In this document: piece after piece, positions 8,243 to 16,471 of the stretch | Position numbering within the stretch: the first letter of the stretch is position 1 | Layout: every line of letters starts with the position of its first letter | Assembly: GCA_903970285.1 (NCBI GenBank) | Contig: CAJCHN010000143.1 | Coordinates: 1-32,456 of the forward strand | Direction: 5' to 3' | Length of the DNA: 32,456 nt | Origin: Rhodanobacteraceae bacterium | GTDB taxonomy: Bacteria; Acidobacteriota; Terriglobia; Terriglobales; Acidobacteriaceae | Notes under the pieces: model-generated | Told to the model about the DNA's origin: nothing | Database searches by the model: none | Seen by the model: only the letters and a program-made list of their open reading frames with translations | Program-made: the position numbers and the translations under genes

Positions 8243-8399
8243 ACCTCAAGCGGCATCCGATGCCCCGCCCTCACATCAGGCTGGTATGATCCGGTCAGAC
8301 ACCCACGCATGCATCTCTGGCAGGTCTCTTCTTTTCCTTGTCGCGTGGTCTGCGGGCTTGGACGGAATGAAACCGAAAAGGCACCTAACCCGGCGAAAG

Positions 8400-8433
8400 A
8401 ATCTCGAAGATTTCCTGTTCGGGAACCTTCCCG
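8400..8433 (+). promoter_or_regulatory. Two adjacent dyads upstream of the efflux genes, possible operator
   Basis: AATCT-CGA-AGATT (8400-8412) and CGGGAA-CC-TTCCCG (8420-8433) are perfect inverted repeats seven bases apart, 80-110 bases before the adaptor gene's ATG. They could be binding sites for a regulator of the efflux unit. No regulator gene lies in the window, so this is a weak inference. Confidence 0.25.
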
Positions 8434-8511
8434 CTCCACACTGCGTATTCCACTCCGAAACCTGAAGCCGACAACCGACACCGTCACTCTCCGAGAGCCC
8501 TAACAAACACG

Positions 8512-9939
8512 ATGAGCCTCAAGAAAGTCATCATCCTCGTTGTTGTCCTGCTTGCCGTCGGCGGCATCGCTGCCCTGTCCATCTACAAGTCTCAGCAGAA
8601 CGTCATCAAGGTCACCACCGCTACGGTCGGGCGGCAGGACCTGGTGGCCATCGTCAGCGGCACCGGTCAGATCAAGCCGAAGACCTATGTGAACATCGGC
8701 GCCACGGCGTTCGGCCGGATCACGCACCTCGAGGTGAAGGAAGGCGATCACGTCAAGAAGGGACAGACGCTGGCGACGCTCGAGAACGTGCAGCCCGAGG
8801 CGACGGTCGCGGCGCAGCAGGCCACCATCGCGTCGACGCGCACCGATGTCAACGCCGACGTCGCCGCTGAGCAGACCGCGCGCGCCAACATCGATGCCGC
8901 CAAGGCCGATCTTGAACAGAGAAAGCTCGACTACAACCGTGCGCTCGCACTCTATAAAGATCAGCTGATCGCCAAGCAGGACTTCGACGCCAAGAAAGCC
9001 GCCTACGACAGCGCGGTCGCTACCCTGGCCCAGCGCGTGGCCGCCGATGCCCAGGCCAAGGCCACCATCGCTTCGCAGCAGGCCCGGGTGAACCAGGCCG
9101 TCGCCGCGCAACGCTCGAACTACGATGCACTCGACAAGACGGTCAGCCGCGCCCCCTTCGACGGCCTGGTCACCAACGTTCCGGTCCGCGAAGGCGAGAC
9201 CATGGTGACCGGCATCCAGAACGCCGAAGGCTCCACGCTGATGACGCTCGCCGATATGTCGGTGATCACGGCCGAGGTGAAGGTCGACGAGACCGACATC
9301 GTCAATGTCGCGCTGGGCCAGACTGCCGATGTAACGGTCGACGCGCTGCCGGGGCGGGTGTTCAAGGGGCACGTCACCCTGGTCGGCGACCAGGCCCTGC
9401 TGCGCACCACCGGGCAGGCCACCAGCACGTCCACGACGGGCACCGAAGAGGCCAAGGACTTCAAGGTGATTGTCACGCTCGACGGCGTGGACGCGGCCCA
9501 GAACGACGAACTCCGGCCCGGCCTCTCGGCCACTGCCAAGATCACCACTGCGCGGCGTCCGAACGCGCTCGTCATTCCCATTCAGGCGCTGGTGCAGCGC
9601 GATCCGGCTGCTGAAAAGGCGCTCGCCGACAGCGCCGGCCGGCCGGGGGGCCACGTGGTCTCCGCCGCCACCGCGTCCAGTTCAAGCACCAGCAAGCCAG
9701 CCCTGGTGCAGGGCGTGTACATCCTGCGCGACGACCACCGCAAGCAGCGCGTCCTCTTCGTGCCGGTTACAACCGGCGTGACCGGAGCGACCGATATCGA
9801 GGTGCTCTCCGGCGTGAAGCCGGGGGACACGATCGTCACCGGCCGCTACAAAGTACTTCGCACCCTGAAGAGCGGCACCGCCGTCAAACCGGATAACAGT
9901 GCCGAGGTGCTTCCCGCCGACTCGTCCAGTTCGTCCTAA
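8512..9939 (+). CDS. HlyD/MacA-family periplasmic adaptor protein of an efflux pump
   Basis: 475 aa. It begins with a single N-terminal membrane anchor ([19 protein letters not shown], residues 6-24). Then come a first lipoyl half ([16 protein letters not shown] to [14 protein letters not shown]), a long Ala/Gln/Lys-rich coiled-coil hairpin (about 95-205), the second lipoyl half ([22 protein letters not shown]), a beta-barrel domain and a membrane-proximal domain. This order is that of MacA-type adaptors, which link an inner-membrane ABC transporter to an outer-membrane TolC-like channel. A Ser/Thr-rich insertion (around 380-400, [11 protein letters not shown]) and a Ser-rich tail are unusual additions. 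The next gene, 23 bases downstream, is the matching ATPase. No strong Shine-Dalgarno sequence precedes the ATG, but the anchor begins right after it. The exported compound cannot be told. Confidence 0.88.
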   Translation: MSLKKVIILVVVLLAVGGIAALSIYKSQQNVIKVTTATVGRQDLVAIVSGTGQIKPKTYVNIGATAFGRITHLEVKEGDHVKKGQTLATLENVQPEATVAAQQATIASTRTDVNADVAAEQTARANIDAAKADLEQRKLDYNRALALYKDQLIAKQDFDAKKAAYDSAVATLAQRVAADAQAKATIASQQARVNQAVAAQRSNYDALDKTVSRAPFDGLVTNVPVREGETMVTGIQNAEGSTLMTLADMSVITAEVKVDETDIVNVALGQTADVTVDALPGRVFKGHVTLVGDQALLRTTGQATSTSTTGTEEAKDFKVIVTLDGVDAAQNDELRPGLSATAKITTARRPNALVIPIQALVQRDPAAEKALADSAGRPGGHVVSAATASSSSTSKPALVQGVYILRDDHRKQRVLFVPVTTGVTGATDIEVLSGVKPGDTIVTGRYKVLRTLKSGTAVKPDNSAEVLPADSSSSS

Positions 9940-9962
9940 CTGAGATTCCACCGAGAGAACCC

Positions 9963-10715
9963 ATGCCGCCTGCCACCGAACTCGAAACCCCAGCCCTCAA
10001 CGCCGACGGGCCGCACGACGGCGACGTGATCGTGACCAGCAATCTCTGGAAGACCTACGAGATGGGCGATCAGCAGGTGCATGCCCTGCGCGGCGTGAAC
10101 CTGCGCATTCAACACAACGAGTATGTGGCGATCATGGGACCGTCCGGCTCCGGCAAGTCGACGCTGATGAACCTGATCGGCTGTCTCGACTCTCCCACTC
10201 AGGGCCAGTACTGGCTGAACGGCCACAACGTATCCGACCTGAACGACGACGAACTCGCGCGCATCCGCAACAAGGAGATCGGCTTCGTCTTCCAGACCTT
10301 CAACCTGCTCGCGCGCGCCACGTCACTGCACAATGTGGAGCTGCCGCTGATCTACAACGGAACCCCGGCGGCCGAGCGCATCGCCCGCGCCAAGGCGGTG
10401 CTGGAGTCGGTGAACCTGGGCACGCGCATGATGCACAAGCCGAACGAACTCTCCGGCGGACAGCGGCAGCGGGTCGCCATCGCTCGCGCCCTGGTCAACC
10501 ACCCCAGTATTATCCTGGCCGACGAACCCACCGGAAACCTCGACTCCAAGACCGGCGACGAGATCATGGCGCTGTTCGACGAGCTCCACGCCAAGGGAAA
10601 TACCATCGTGCTGGTCACGCACGAGCCGGACATCGCTGAATATGCCCATCGCGTGGTCACGATTCGCGACGGGGTCATCGCCAGCGATCATCCCAGCCCG
10701 CGCCACGCCAAGTAG
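9963..10715 (+). CDS. ABC transporter ATP-binding protein, MacB/LolD type
   Basis: 250 aa. All ATPase motifs are present: Walker [10 protein letters not shown] (59-67), Q-loop Gln111, signature LSGGQ (163-167), Walker B IILADEP (183-189) and switch His220. The sequence style ([27 protein letters not shown]) is that of the LolD/FtsE/MacB group, which works with FtsX-like permeases on lipoprotein, peptide or macrolide export. It is a stand-alone ATPase with about 20 extra residues at the N-terminus, so a separate permease is needed; none follows here because the next genes are the Uma2 pair. It is probably cotranscribed with the adaptor gene. The start is the first ATG after the adaptor stop; only a weak purine stretch precedes it. 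Confidence 0.92.
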   Translation: MPPATELETPALNADGPHDGDVIVTSNLWKTYEMGDQQVHALRGVNLRIQHNEYVAIMGPSGSGKSTLMNLIGCLDSPTQGQYWLNGHNVSDLNDDELARIRNKEIGFVFQTFNLLARATSLHNVELPLIYNGTPAAERIARAKAVLESVNLGTRMMHKPNELSGGQRQRVAIARALVNHPSIILADEPTGNLDSKTGDEIMALFDELHAKGNTIVLVTHEPDIAEYAHRVVTIRDGVIASDHPSPRHAK

Positions 10716-10824
10716 GGTCTGCCGTCGAGGTGGGTTCGTCGAAGACGGTGTGAAGTACCGCCTTCGGCGACCGGCCGGCGTACCCGGCGTCAGGATGCGC
10801 CTCTGGTTGTCTATCTCGACATCC

Positions 10825-10972
10825 AGCGTATGCTACCCACAACGGAGGCTGCTCCATGTCCTCAACCCCTGTTCTCATCCCGGTCGAAGAGTATCTGAAC
10901 ACCGTCTACCGTCCAGACCGCGACTACATTGACGGCCAGGTCCTGGAGAGGAACATGGGCGAGAAGCCGCAC
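10825..10972 (+). repeat. Direct repeat A, copy 1 (5' end of first Uma2 gene)
   Basis: 148 bases, identical to 11426-11573 except for five single-base differences. Covers 31 bases of upstream sequence with the GGAGG ribosome site and the first 39 codons. Confidence 0.95.
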
Positions 10973-11410
10973 GCGGGTCTGCAAACCTTTTTCGGCTGGT
11001 ATTTCCGAGCGAGACTCGACGAGTGGCACGCGGAGGCCTTCACGGAACAGCGCGTCCAGGTGGCAGAACGGAAGTATCGCATTCCGGATGTCTGCGTCAT
11101 CTCGCTCGATGCACCCTACGACGACCTGATCGTCCGCACTCCGCCGATACTTTGCATCGAGATTCTTTCCAGCAAAGACACCATGCCTGCGATTCAGAAA
11201 CGCCTCGACGACTACGCGCGCATGGGTGTTCGCTGCAGCTGGGTAGTCGACCCTTGGGGTCGCACCGCCTTTCAAGCCCGTGCCGATGCTGTGCTCGACG
11301 AAAAGAAGGACCGCCTGGAGGTGCCCGGAACGCCCATTGCCATCGCAGTCGACGCCATCTTCGCCGAGCTCGACCGGCTGGAGAAGCGCGCCGCCGCACC
11401 GGGCGCGTAG
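10856..11410 (+). CDS. Uma2-family protein (PD-(D/E)XK nuclease fold), copy 1
   Basis: 184 aa. Uma2/DUF820 proteins have a restriction-endonuclease-like PD-(D/E)XK fold; they are abundant in cyanobacteria and some Acidobacteria, and their biological role is unsettled. Visible family features are the N-terminal VEEYLNT and YIDGQVLERN segments, IPD (Asp78), the core acid in LCIEILSS (Glu102), and the DDYARMGVRCSWVVDP segment (118-133). A GGAGG ribosome site lies seven bases before the ATG. There is no signal peptide, so it is cytoplasmic. A close paralogue follows 46 bases downstream on the same strand. Their first 39 codons and last ~25 codons are nearly identical in DNA, while the middle shows many synonymous and amino-acid changes. 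No methylase or toxin-antitoxin partner is adjacent, so restriction activity is not implied. Confidence 0.88.
   Translation: MSSTPVLIPVEEYLNTVYRPDRDYIDGQVLERNMGEKPHAGLQTFFGWYFRARLDEWHAEAFTEQRVQVAERKYRIPDVCVISLDAPYDDLIVRTPPILCIEILSSKDTMPAIQKRLDDYARMGVRCSWVVDPWGRTAFQARADAVLDEKKDRLEVPGTPIAIAVDAIFAELDRLEKRAAAPGA
11321..11396 (+). repeat. Direct repeat B, copy 1 (3' end of first Uma2 gene)
   Basis: 76 bases identical, without a mismatch, to 11916-11991. Encodes the C-terminal VPGTPIAIAVDAIFAELDR region of both proteins. Confidence 0.95.
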
Positions 11411-11425
11411 CACGCGGAGGATCAG

Positions 11426-11573
11426 AGCGTATGCTACCCACAACGGAGGCTGCTCCATGTCCTCAACCCCTGTTCTCCTTCCGGTCGAAGAGTATCTGAA
11501 CACCGTCTACCGTCCAGACCGCGACTACATCGACGGCCAGGTCGTGGAGAGGAACATGGGCGAGACGCCGCAC
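11426..11573 (+). repeat. Direct repeat A, copy 2 (5' end of second Uma2 gene)
   Basis: Partner of 10825-10972, with five mismatches in 148 bases and the same ribosome site and spacing. Confidence 0.95.
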
Positions 11574-12020
11574 TCGCGATTGCAGACATTCTTTTCGCGC
11601 TTCTTCGCGAGATTCGAAGATGATTCTGGTTTTGAGACTCTGACCGAGCAGCGCTTACAGATTGGCCCCACACGCTTCCGCATTCCGGACGTCATGCTGG
11701 CTCGTCTGCCGAACCCCGATCTCATCGTTCACACGGCACCGCTCCTGTGCATCGAAGTCCTTTCAAGCAAAGACACTGTTGAGCGCGTGCAGGAGCGAGT
11801 CGACGATTACGCTCGTATGGGCGTTCGCTGCAATTGGGTCATCGACCCGTGGAAGCGGAAAGCGTTCGCGGCTGGCGGGGACGGCATCCTCCATCACGAA
11901 GCCGGCAACATGACCGTGCCCGGAACGCCCATTGCCATCGCAGTCGACGCCATCTTCGCCGAGCTCGACCGGCTGGAGAAGCGCGCCGCCGTGCCAGGCG
12001 CCACGAACACCGAAGGCTGA
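11457..12020 (+). CDS. Uma2-family protein (PD-(D/E)XK nuclease fold), copy 2
   Basis: 187 aa. The start is the ATG at 11457, which has the same GGAGG site and spacing as copy 1; the frame is open further upstream into copy 1, but that part is only overlap. The conserved acids are kept (IPD, Asp78; LCIEVLSS, Glu100), as is the VDDYARMGVRCNWVIDP segment. Compared with copy 1 the central region (about residues 40-152) differs strongly, two codons shorter overall, whereas both ends match. This is a duplication whose ends have been homogenised, or whose middle has been replaced. It probably forms a dicistronic unit with copy 1. The substrate and role are unknown. Confidence 0.88.
   Translation: MSSTPVLLPVEEYLNTVYRPDRDYIDGQVVERNMGETPHSRLQTFFSRFFARFEDDSGFETLTEQRLQIGPTRFRIPDVMLARLPNPDLIVHTAPLLCIEVLSSKDTVERVQERVDDYARMGVRCNWVIDPWKRKAFAAGGDGILHHEAGNMTVPGTPIAIAVDAIFAELDRLEKRAAVPGATNTEG
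11916..11991 (+). repeat. Direct repeat B, copy 2 (3' end of second Uma2 gene)
   Basis: Identical over 76 bases to 11321-11396. The identity stops before the two stop codons, where the genes end differently. Confidence 0.95.
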
Positions 12021-12156
12021 CAAGCTCCTCCGCTCCGGTCCGGCGATAAGCTTTACGACAGGCTCGCCCGCTTGTGGAGCCGGAACGCTGCGGGCAAGGA
12101 CCCCGAGCAGAGCCCGCGGGCCAGGCTCATCTTCCTTCGCTTGCCCGGGCAGCGTC

Positions 12157-12162
12157 TAAACT
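12157..12162 (+). promoter_or_regulatory. -10-like box placed for a leaderless transcript
   Basis: TAAACT sits six bases before the ATG of the 960-aa protein. A transcript from it would begin at or next to the ATG, and no Shine-Dalgarno sequence is visible. No convincing -35 box was found, so confidence is low. Confidence 0.3.
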
Positions 12163-12168
12163 GTCAAT

Positions 12169-15051
12169 ATGGCTAAGTTTCTCCGACGCCTGCTGCCGGT
12201 CGTGCTTCTGCTGTTGTTCTGCTGTCTTTCCGCCTCTCTGCCGGCGCAGGCACGCTTCGACCTGGCCGGACCGAAGATCGATGTGCGGGTGACCCGCAAC
12301 AACGTGACCCTGCCCATCGCCGCTGTGCCAAATCTGCAGCCCGGCGACCAGTTGTGGATTCATCCCGACTTCCCCCCGACGCAATCGGTGCACTACCTGC
12401 TGATCGTCGCGTTCCTGCGCGGCACCACCAACCCTCCGCCTGACGACTGGTTCACGCGGATCGAGACCTGGCAGAAGCGGGTGCGGGACGAGGGAGTCTT
12501 CCTCTCGGTGCCGGCCGAGGCGCAGCAGGCCATCCTCTTCCTGGCGCCTGAGACCGGCGGCGACTTCGGTACTCTGCGCTCCGCGGTGAAGGGGCGCCCG
12601 GGCATCTTTGTTCGTGCGTCGCAGGACCTGGCCGAGGCCGGCTTTGAACAAGCGCGCATCGAGAAATATCTGGCCGAGATCAAGAAGGTGCCGCCGGGCG
12701 AACCTGCCGCCCTGTTGGAGCACTCCAACCTGCTGGCGCGCACGCTCAATCTGAAGCCAAACCCTGACTGCTTTAAACGTCCGGCGGACCAGCAGTACAC
12801 CTGCCTGACCCAGACCGGATCGCAGACGCTGCTGGACGACGGCCACGGCCAGTCGGTGGTGGCAGCGCTCTCAAACGGGCCGGCGAGCGACTTCATCAAC
12901 GCCGCCAGCTATACGCAGATGGCCGGCGGCGGAACCTACTCGGCCTACGTAGGCGCCATCGTCGACCTGGTGAGGCTGACAAGCACGCTGCACACCGCGC
13001 AATACCAGTACATCCCGGCAATCGCGTTTCCAGACGCGAATACAGATACGGGCGCGACCACCATCGGCGAGACCCTGAACCTGCGCCTGAACACGCCGCC
13101 CTCGTTCCACAACCCGAAATCGGTGATCGTGATCGGGCTTCCGGCGGTGCAGAAGTCGGTGCTGCCGCCCCTGCGGCCAGCCGACCCAAGCCATATTTCG
13201 TGCCTGCCGGATCCGCACATGGTGCTGCCGATCGAGGGCGCGCCGCTGGTGTTTTCCACCAGCTTTGCGCATGACCTGGTGCTGCATCTGAATCTTCCGC
13301 CCGCGGCTGCGAACGCGAAGTCGCCGGTAAAGCTGAACCTGCCGATTGTGGCGGACGCCTTCCAGGGTGGGTTCACGCTGGACCCGAACCCATCCACGCG
13401 CAAGGAACTGCCGCTGAGCCCGGGCGATCCCGACCCGATCACACCACAGCCCGCGCCGGGAAGTGCGCCTGACGCCATGCCCGCTGCGGCGGCGGCGAAA
13501 ACGGACGCCAAGACTTCGTTACCCGGCGCACCGGGCGCACCGATCACGGGGACCATCGAAGGCTACTGGGGTTTCGACAAGTACGTCGGCCCGACGCTTC
13601 CGCTGCAGGATGTTCCCGGCCAGGGTTGGCACATCGTCACCGGCTCGGCCAGCGGCGGCCAGACGCCGAACGGAGACCAGGCGCCCGACATCCTGATTGC
13701 GGGCAAACCCAACCATTTGCAGCTTGCCGCCACGGGAACGGCCTGCGTGGAGTCCATCTCGCTTGAACCCGGTGACAGCAAGGTGGAGTGGAAGCTGGAC
13801 GCTCCGCCGCCTCCGCCCAAGGCTTCCGGCGTCGCCGATGCCGCGCCGCTTGCCCCGCCGCCGGTCATCCCGCCGGTGCGTCCGATTGATGTGACGTTGA
13901 ACCTGCAGCACGCGGAGAAGCCGGGCTCTATCCAACTGGCAATCGAACAGTTTGGCGCAAAAGAGCCAGACCACCTGGGAACAAAGTCGTTCGCCGAGCC
14001 GGCCCGAATTGAATCGTTCATCCTGCATGCCGGCGACCTGACTGCCATCCTGACGGGAAATTCGCTGGCACAGGTGAAAGACCTGACCTTCGAGGCGGAC
14101 AAGAAGACGGTGACCTGGACGCCGGCGACGGCACCCGATGGCGGACAGGACCGGCTGACGCTGACGCTGGCCAGGGATATGAAGGCGCCCAACCTGAAGC
14201 CCAACGAAAAGGTCAACGCGGAGGTCCACCTGGAGGATGGCCGTGTGCTCGAAACCTCGACCGTGGTGCTGCCACCGCGGCCGGCGGTGACGCTGCTGAG
14301 CCGGCGCTACGCCTTGCCTACGCCCATACCGATTCAACTGGCCTCCGAGGACGATCTTCCCCTGGGGGCGCAGCTCACGTTTTTCCTGAAATCGAAGGAA
14401 AAGTTTCCGCGCAACGAAAAGATCGAGATCGCGCAACCGGAGAGCGCTGACGCGACCGCGGCCGGCGATCAGCCGTTGAAGACAACCCTATCCATTGCGG
14501 CCGGAACCCTGGTGCTCGAGGACAACCACACCATCCTGGCCACGTTCGACCCGCTGAAGACGTTTGGGCCGTCGACGTTCGGGCAGTTCCGGTTGCGGGC
14601 GGTGAGCGCAGACGGGACCGAAGGCGAGTGGATTCCGCTGGCGACCATCGTGCGCCTGCCAACGTTGACTGGTTTGCAATGCCCTGCGGACGCAACGCAA
14701 TCGTGCCTGCTGTCGGGCTCGGCGCTCTACCTGATCGATGCAATCGCGACGGATGCGGCCTTCACCGCGCCGACCAAGGTTCCGGAGGGATTTGTGGACA
14801 GCACGCTGGCAATTCCACATGTCGCAGGACTTCCGGCTTCGGGTCGATCCGCCGGCAAGGCGGGTACGGCCGCGTCCGCAACGTTTTACCTGCGCCTGCG
14901 CGATGATCCGGCGGCGGCAGACGCGGTGACCATGCCGCTGACGCCAGAGCCGGGAGCGCCGAGCAGCCCGCGGGCGAAAGCGCCGGTGGCTGCTCCGGCT
15001 GCCGAGCCACCGGTTGCGACGCCACCCTCAGCGACGCCGCCGCCCGCGTAA
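12169..15051 (+). CDS. Large exported protein of unknown function (960 aa)
   Basis: A clear signal peptide opens the protein (basic MAKFLRR, hydrophobic LLPVVLLLLFCCLSASL, then PAQA). The next ~350 residues are a mixed region with the GDQLWIHPDFPP and VHYLLIVAFLRG segments. The rest alternates beta-rich stretches with Pro/Ala linkers (near 425-455, 545-570 and the last ~35 residues, PAAEPPVATPPSATPPP). The middle contains segments with PxVxL and LxPGDxxVEW patterns that suggest several Ig-like or beta-sandwich units. No catalytic motif, membrane segment or anchor is recognised. It is probably periplasmic or cell-surface. It converges on the VWA gene with 23 bases between the stops. I do not recognise the family; the length, the uniform coding pattern and the signal peptide make it a real gene. 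Confidence 0.82.
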   Translation: MAKFLRRLLPVVLLLLFCCLSASLPAQARFDLAGPKIDVRVTRNNVTLPIAAVPNLQPGDQLWIHPDFPPTQSVHYLLIVAFLRGTTNPPPDDWFTRIETWQKRVRDEGVFLSVPAEAQQAILFLAPETGGDFGTLRSAVKGRPGIFVRASQDLAEAGFEQARIEKYLAEIKKVPPGEPAALLEHSNLLARTLNLKPNPDCFKRPADQQYTCLTQTGSQTLLDDGHGQSVVAALSNGPASDFINAASYTQMAGGGTYSAYVGAIVDLVRLTSTLHTAQYQYIPAIAFPDANTDTGATTIGETLNLRLNTPPSFHNPKSVIVIGLPAVQKSVLPPLRPADPSHISCLPDPHMVLPIEGAPLVFSTSFAHDLVLHLNLPPAAANAKSPVKLNLPIVADAFQGGFTLDPNPSTRKELPLSPGDPDPITPQPAPGSAPDAMPAAAAAKTDAKTSLPGAPGAPITGTIEGYWGFDKYVGPTLPLQDVPGQGWHIVTGSASGGQTPNGDQAPDILIAGKPNHLQLAATGTACVESISLEPGDSKVEWKLDAPPPPPKASGVADAAPLAPPPVIPPVRPIDVTLNLQHAEKPGSIQLAIEQFGAKEPDHLGTKSFAEPARIESFILHAGDLTAILTGNSLAQVKDLTFEADKKTVTWTPATAPDGGQDRLTLTLARDMKAPNLKPNEKVNAEVHLEDGRVLETSTVVLPPRPAVTLLSRRYALPTPIPIQLASEDDLPLGAQLTFFLKSKEKFPRNEKIEIAQPESADATAAGDQPLKTTLSIAAGTLVLEDNHTILATFDPLKTFGPSTFGQFRLRAVSADGTEGEWIPLATIVRLPTLTGLQCPADATQSCLLSGSALYLIDAIATDAAFTAPTKVPEGFVDSTLAIPHVAGLPASGRSAGKAGTAASATFYLRLRDDPAAADAVTMPLTPEPGAPSSPRAKAPVAAPAAEPPVATPPSATPPPA

Positions 15052-15074
15052 ATCGATGGGCCCCTCGGGCAGGG

Positions 15075-16346
15075 TTATTCCCCGGTATAATAGCCGTCGC
15101 GCGTCTGGACTTTCAGGTTCTTCTGCGTGGAAATTTTGAGGTCGACCTGGTGATAGCCGTCCCCGGTAATAGACGCGTCCGGGGTGTAGCCGAGGCGGTA
15201 CTGGAAGCGCAACTCTTCGCCGATCTGGTTGTAGATGTCCGCGATCTTCTGGTGCCCTTTCAGCTCAAAGAGGCGTCCGCCGGTCTCGTCAGCCATCTGT
15301 TGCAGGATCTTCTTTCCGTCGACGCGATTCTCCTGCGGCTGGCCGCCGCCACGGCTGCCGCCGCCGTTGCGTCCCCCGCCGGGATAGCCGCCCCCGGGAT
15401 AACCTCCGCCGGGATAACCTCCGCCCGGATAGCCGCGGCCGCCTCCACCGGGAAAGCCACCACCGCGATTGCCTTGATCGGCGTGCGGTTCTTCGCCCTT
15501 GAAGTAGATGGCGTAGATGATGGTGTCGGCGCGCTGGGCGGCTTCCAGCGCGGAGTTGAGCGTTTCCTTGCTGTTGCGGTCGACGCCGTCGGATAGGATC
15601 ACGATGGCCTTGCGCCCCTGCTGCTTCTTCATCAACTCGTCGGTGCTGAGGAAGACGGCGTCGTAGAGCGCAGTGCCGCCGTGATGGTAGCTGCTGCCGT
15701 GGCCGCCGGAGCTGGAGTTGCTGCCATCGTCGGAGTCGGAATCGGAGGAAGAGCGCTCGTTGGGATTAGGCGTGCCGATCTCTTTGATGCCGGCCTGGAG
15801 TTTGGGGCGGGAGCTGGTGAGGTCCTGCAGGAGTTCTACCTCACGGGCGAACTGAACGATGAAAGCTCGATCCGGAGTGTGGGCGGACTCCGTGCCGGGG
15901 GTGGCGGGCGTGGCCGAAGCAGCGGCGGTTCCCGGTGTGGTGATCATCTGGTCGAGGAAGGCTGAACTCGCCTCACGCTCTTCATCAAGCACGCTTCGCT
16001 GCGACTGGCTGACATCGACCAGCAGGCCGAGCGTGAGCGGCAGATTCTGGTCGCGATCGAAGTAGCGGATGGTCTGCGGATGGCCGTCAACGGTGAGCGC
16101 AAAATCGGAGATATTGAGGTTGTTGACCAGCGTACCTTTCTTATCGCGTACCACGACCGGCAGATTGACCAGGTTGGCGTTGAGCGAGAGCGTCTGCAGC
16201 TTGCCGCCGGACTGGGCGTCAGGCTGACTCGATGCCTGGGCCGCGGGCGACTTGCTGGTGGGTGCGGGATTCTGCTGCGCGGGGGCCGCAGCAGCAAGAA
16301 AGGGAGCAAGCAGGGCAGAACCGCAGAGAAGATGAAACGAGCGCAT
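15075..16346 (-). CDS. Exported VWA-domain protein of the acidobacterial type
   Basis: 423 aa. After a signal peptide (residues 1-23) and a Pro/Ala/Ser linker comes the segment LVNLPVVVRDKKG...LNISDFALTVDG. Together with the following von Willebrand A domain this is the hallmark of the VWFA-related acidobacterial family (TIGR03436 type). The metal site is complete: DVSQS (111-115), Thr225 in GGTALYDA, and Asp253 in LSDG. It should therefore bind a divalent ion and a protein ligand outside the cytoplasm. Two low-complexity inserts break the domain: a Ser/Asp-rich stretch (199-214) and a GGGYP-repeat stretch (296-336). The conserved end (LQQMADETGGRLFEL, FQYRLGYTPD) is intact. The role of the family is unknown. 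It follows the TonB receptor gene on the same strand, but a terminator lies between them. No ribosome site is evident at the ATG. Confidence 0.9.
   Translation of the reverse strand: MRSFHLLCGSALLAPFLAAAAPAQQNPAPTSKSPAAQASSQPDAQSGGKLQTLSLNANLVNLPVVVRDKKGTLVNNLNISDFALTVDGHPQTIRYFDRDQNLPLTLGLLVDVSQSQRSVLDEEREASSAFLDQMITTPGTAAASATPATPGTESAHTPDRAFIVQFAREVELLQDLTSSRPKLQAGIKEIGTPNPNERSSSDSDSDDGSNSSSGGHGSSYHHGGTALYDAVFLSTDELMKKQQGRKAIVILSDGVDRNSKETLNSALEAAQRADTIIYAIYFKGEEPHADQGNRGGGFPGGGGRGYPGGGYPGGGYPGGGYPGGGRNGGGSRGGGQPQENRVDGKKILQQMADETGGRLFELKGHQKIADIYNQIGEELRFQYRLGYTPDASITGDGYHQVDLKISTQKNLKVQTRDGYYTGE
15379..15438 (-). repeat. Four tandem 15-bp units encoding GGGYP repeats
   Basis: Four consecutive 15-base units (15379, 15394, 15409 and 15424 onward) lie in the VWA gene; the second and third are identical and the others differ by a few bases. 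They encode repeated GYPGG. The unit is a multiple of three, so copy-number change would lengthen or shorten the protein loop without a frameshift. Confidence 0.85.
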
Positions 16347-16390
16347 GACGGTATAGACGATCAGGTTGCGGTGCTTGTCTCAGCCAACAA

Positions 16391-16429
16391 GACAAACGGC
16401 GCCGAGACGATACCCCGGCGCCGTCTGTC
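16391..16429 (-). terminator. Rho-independent-type hairpin after the TonB receptor gene
   Basis: Arms of 14 bases (16391-16404 and 16416-16429) flank an 11-base loop. On the minus strand they pair fully, with one G-U wobble, and are followed by CUUGUUGGCU; on the plus strand the same position would be an A-C mismatch. This places it as the end of the receptor transcript, 42 bases past its stop, and separates it from the VWA gene. Confidence 0.75.
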
Positions 16430-16471
16430 TCGAATGGACATAGCCAACTCTGAGAGGTCGTCGACCAACCT

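Larger units (their letters stand above)
8182..8511. other. Divergent intergenic region between the GWxTD and adaptor genes
   Basis: 330 bases between divergently transcribed genes. The left part holds the GWxTD promoter and leader. The right part, upstream of the adaptor gene, holds two short inverted repeats but no clear -35/-10 pair. A 64-codon open frame at 8309-8503 has no ribosome site or recognisable sequence and is taken as chance. Confidence 0.5.

Noticed and set aside
8309..8503. 64-codon frame just upstream of the adaptor gene
   Set aside because: No ribosome site and no recognisable sequence; it covers the dyads and looks like intergenic DNA.
8500..9654. 384-codon minus-strand frame opposite the adaptor gene
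   Set aside because: The plus strand holds a complete MacA-type protein; this frame has low-information, Gly/Arg/Asp-rich sequence.
10856..12020. Uma2 pair as a restriction-modification or toxin-antitoxin system
   Set aside because: Both genes are of the same family, and there is no methylase, antitoxin or defence gene next to them.
12088..12119. GC-rich hairpin after the second Uma2 gene
   Set aside because: An eight-pair stem with a 16-base loop and no T-rich tail; too weak to call a terminator.
15379..15438. CRISPR-like array
   Set aside because: The 15-base units are contiguous without spacers and encode an in-frame Gly/Tyr/Pro repeat.
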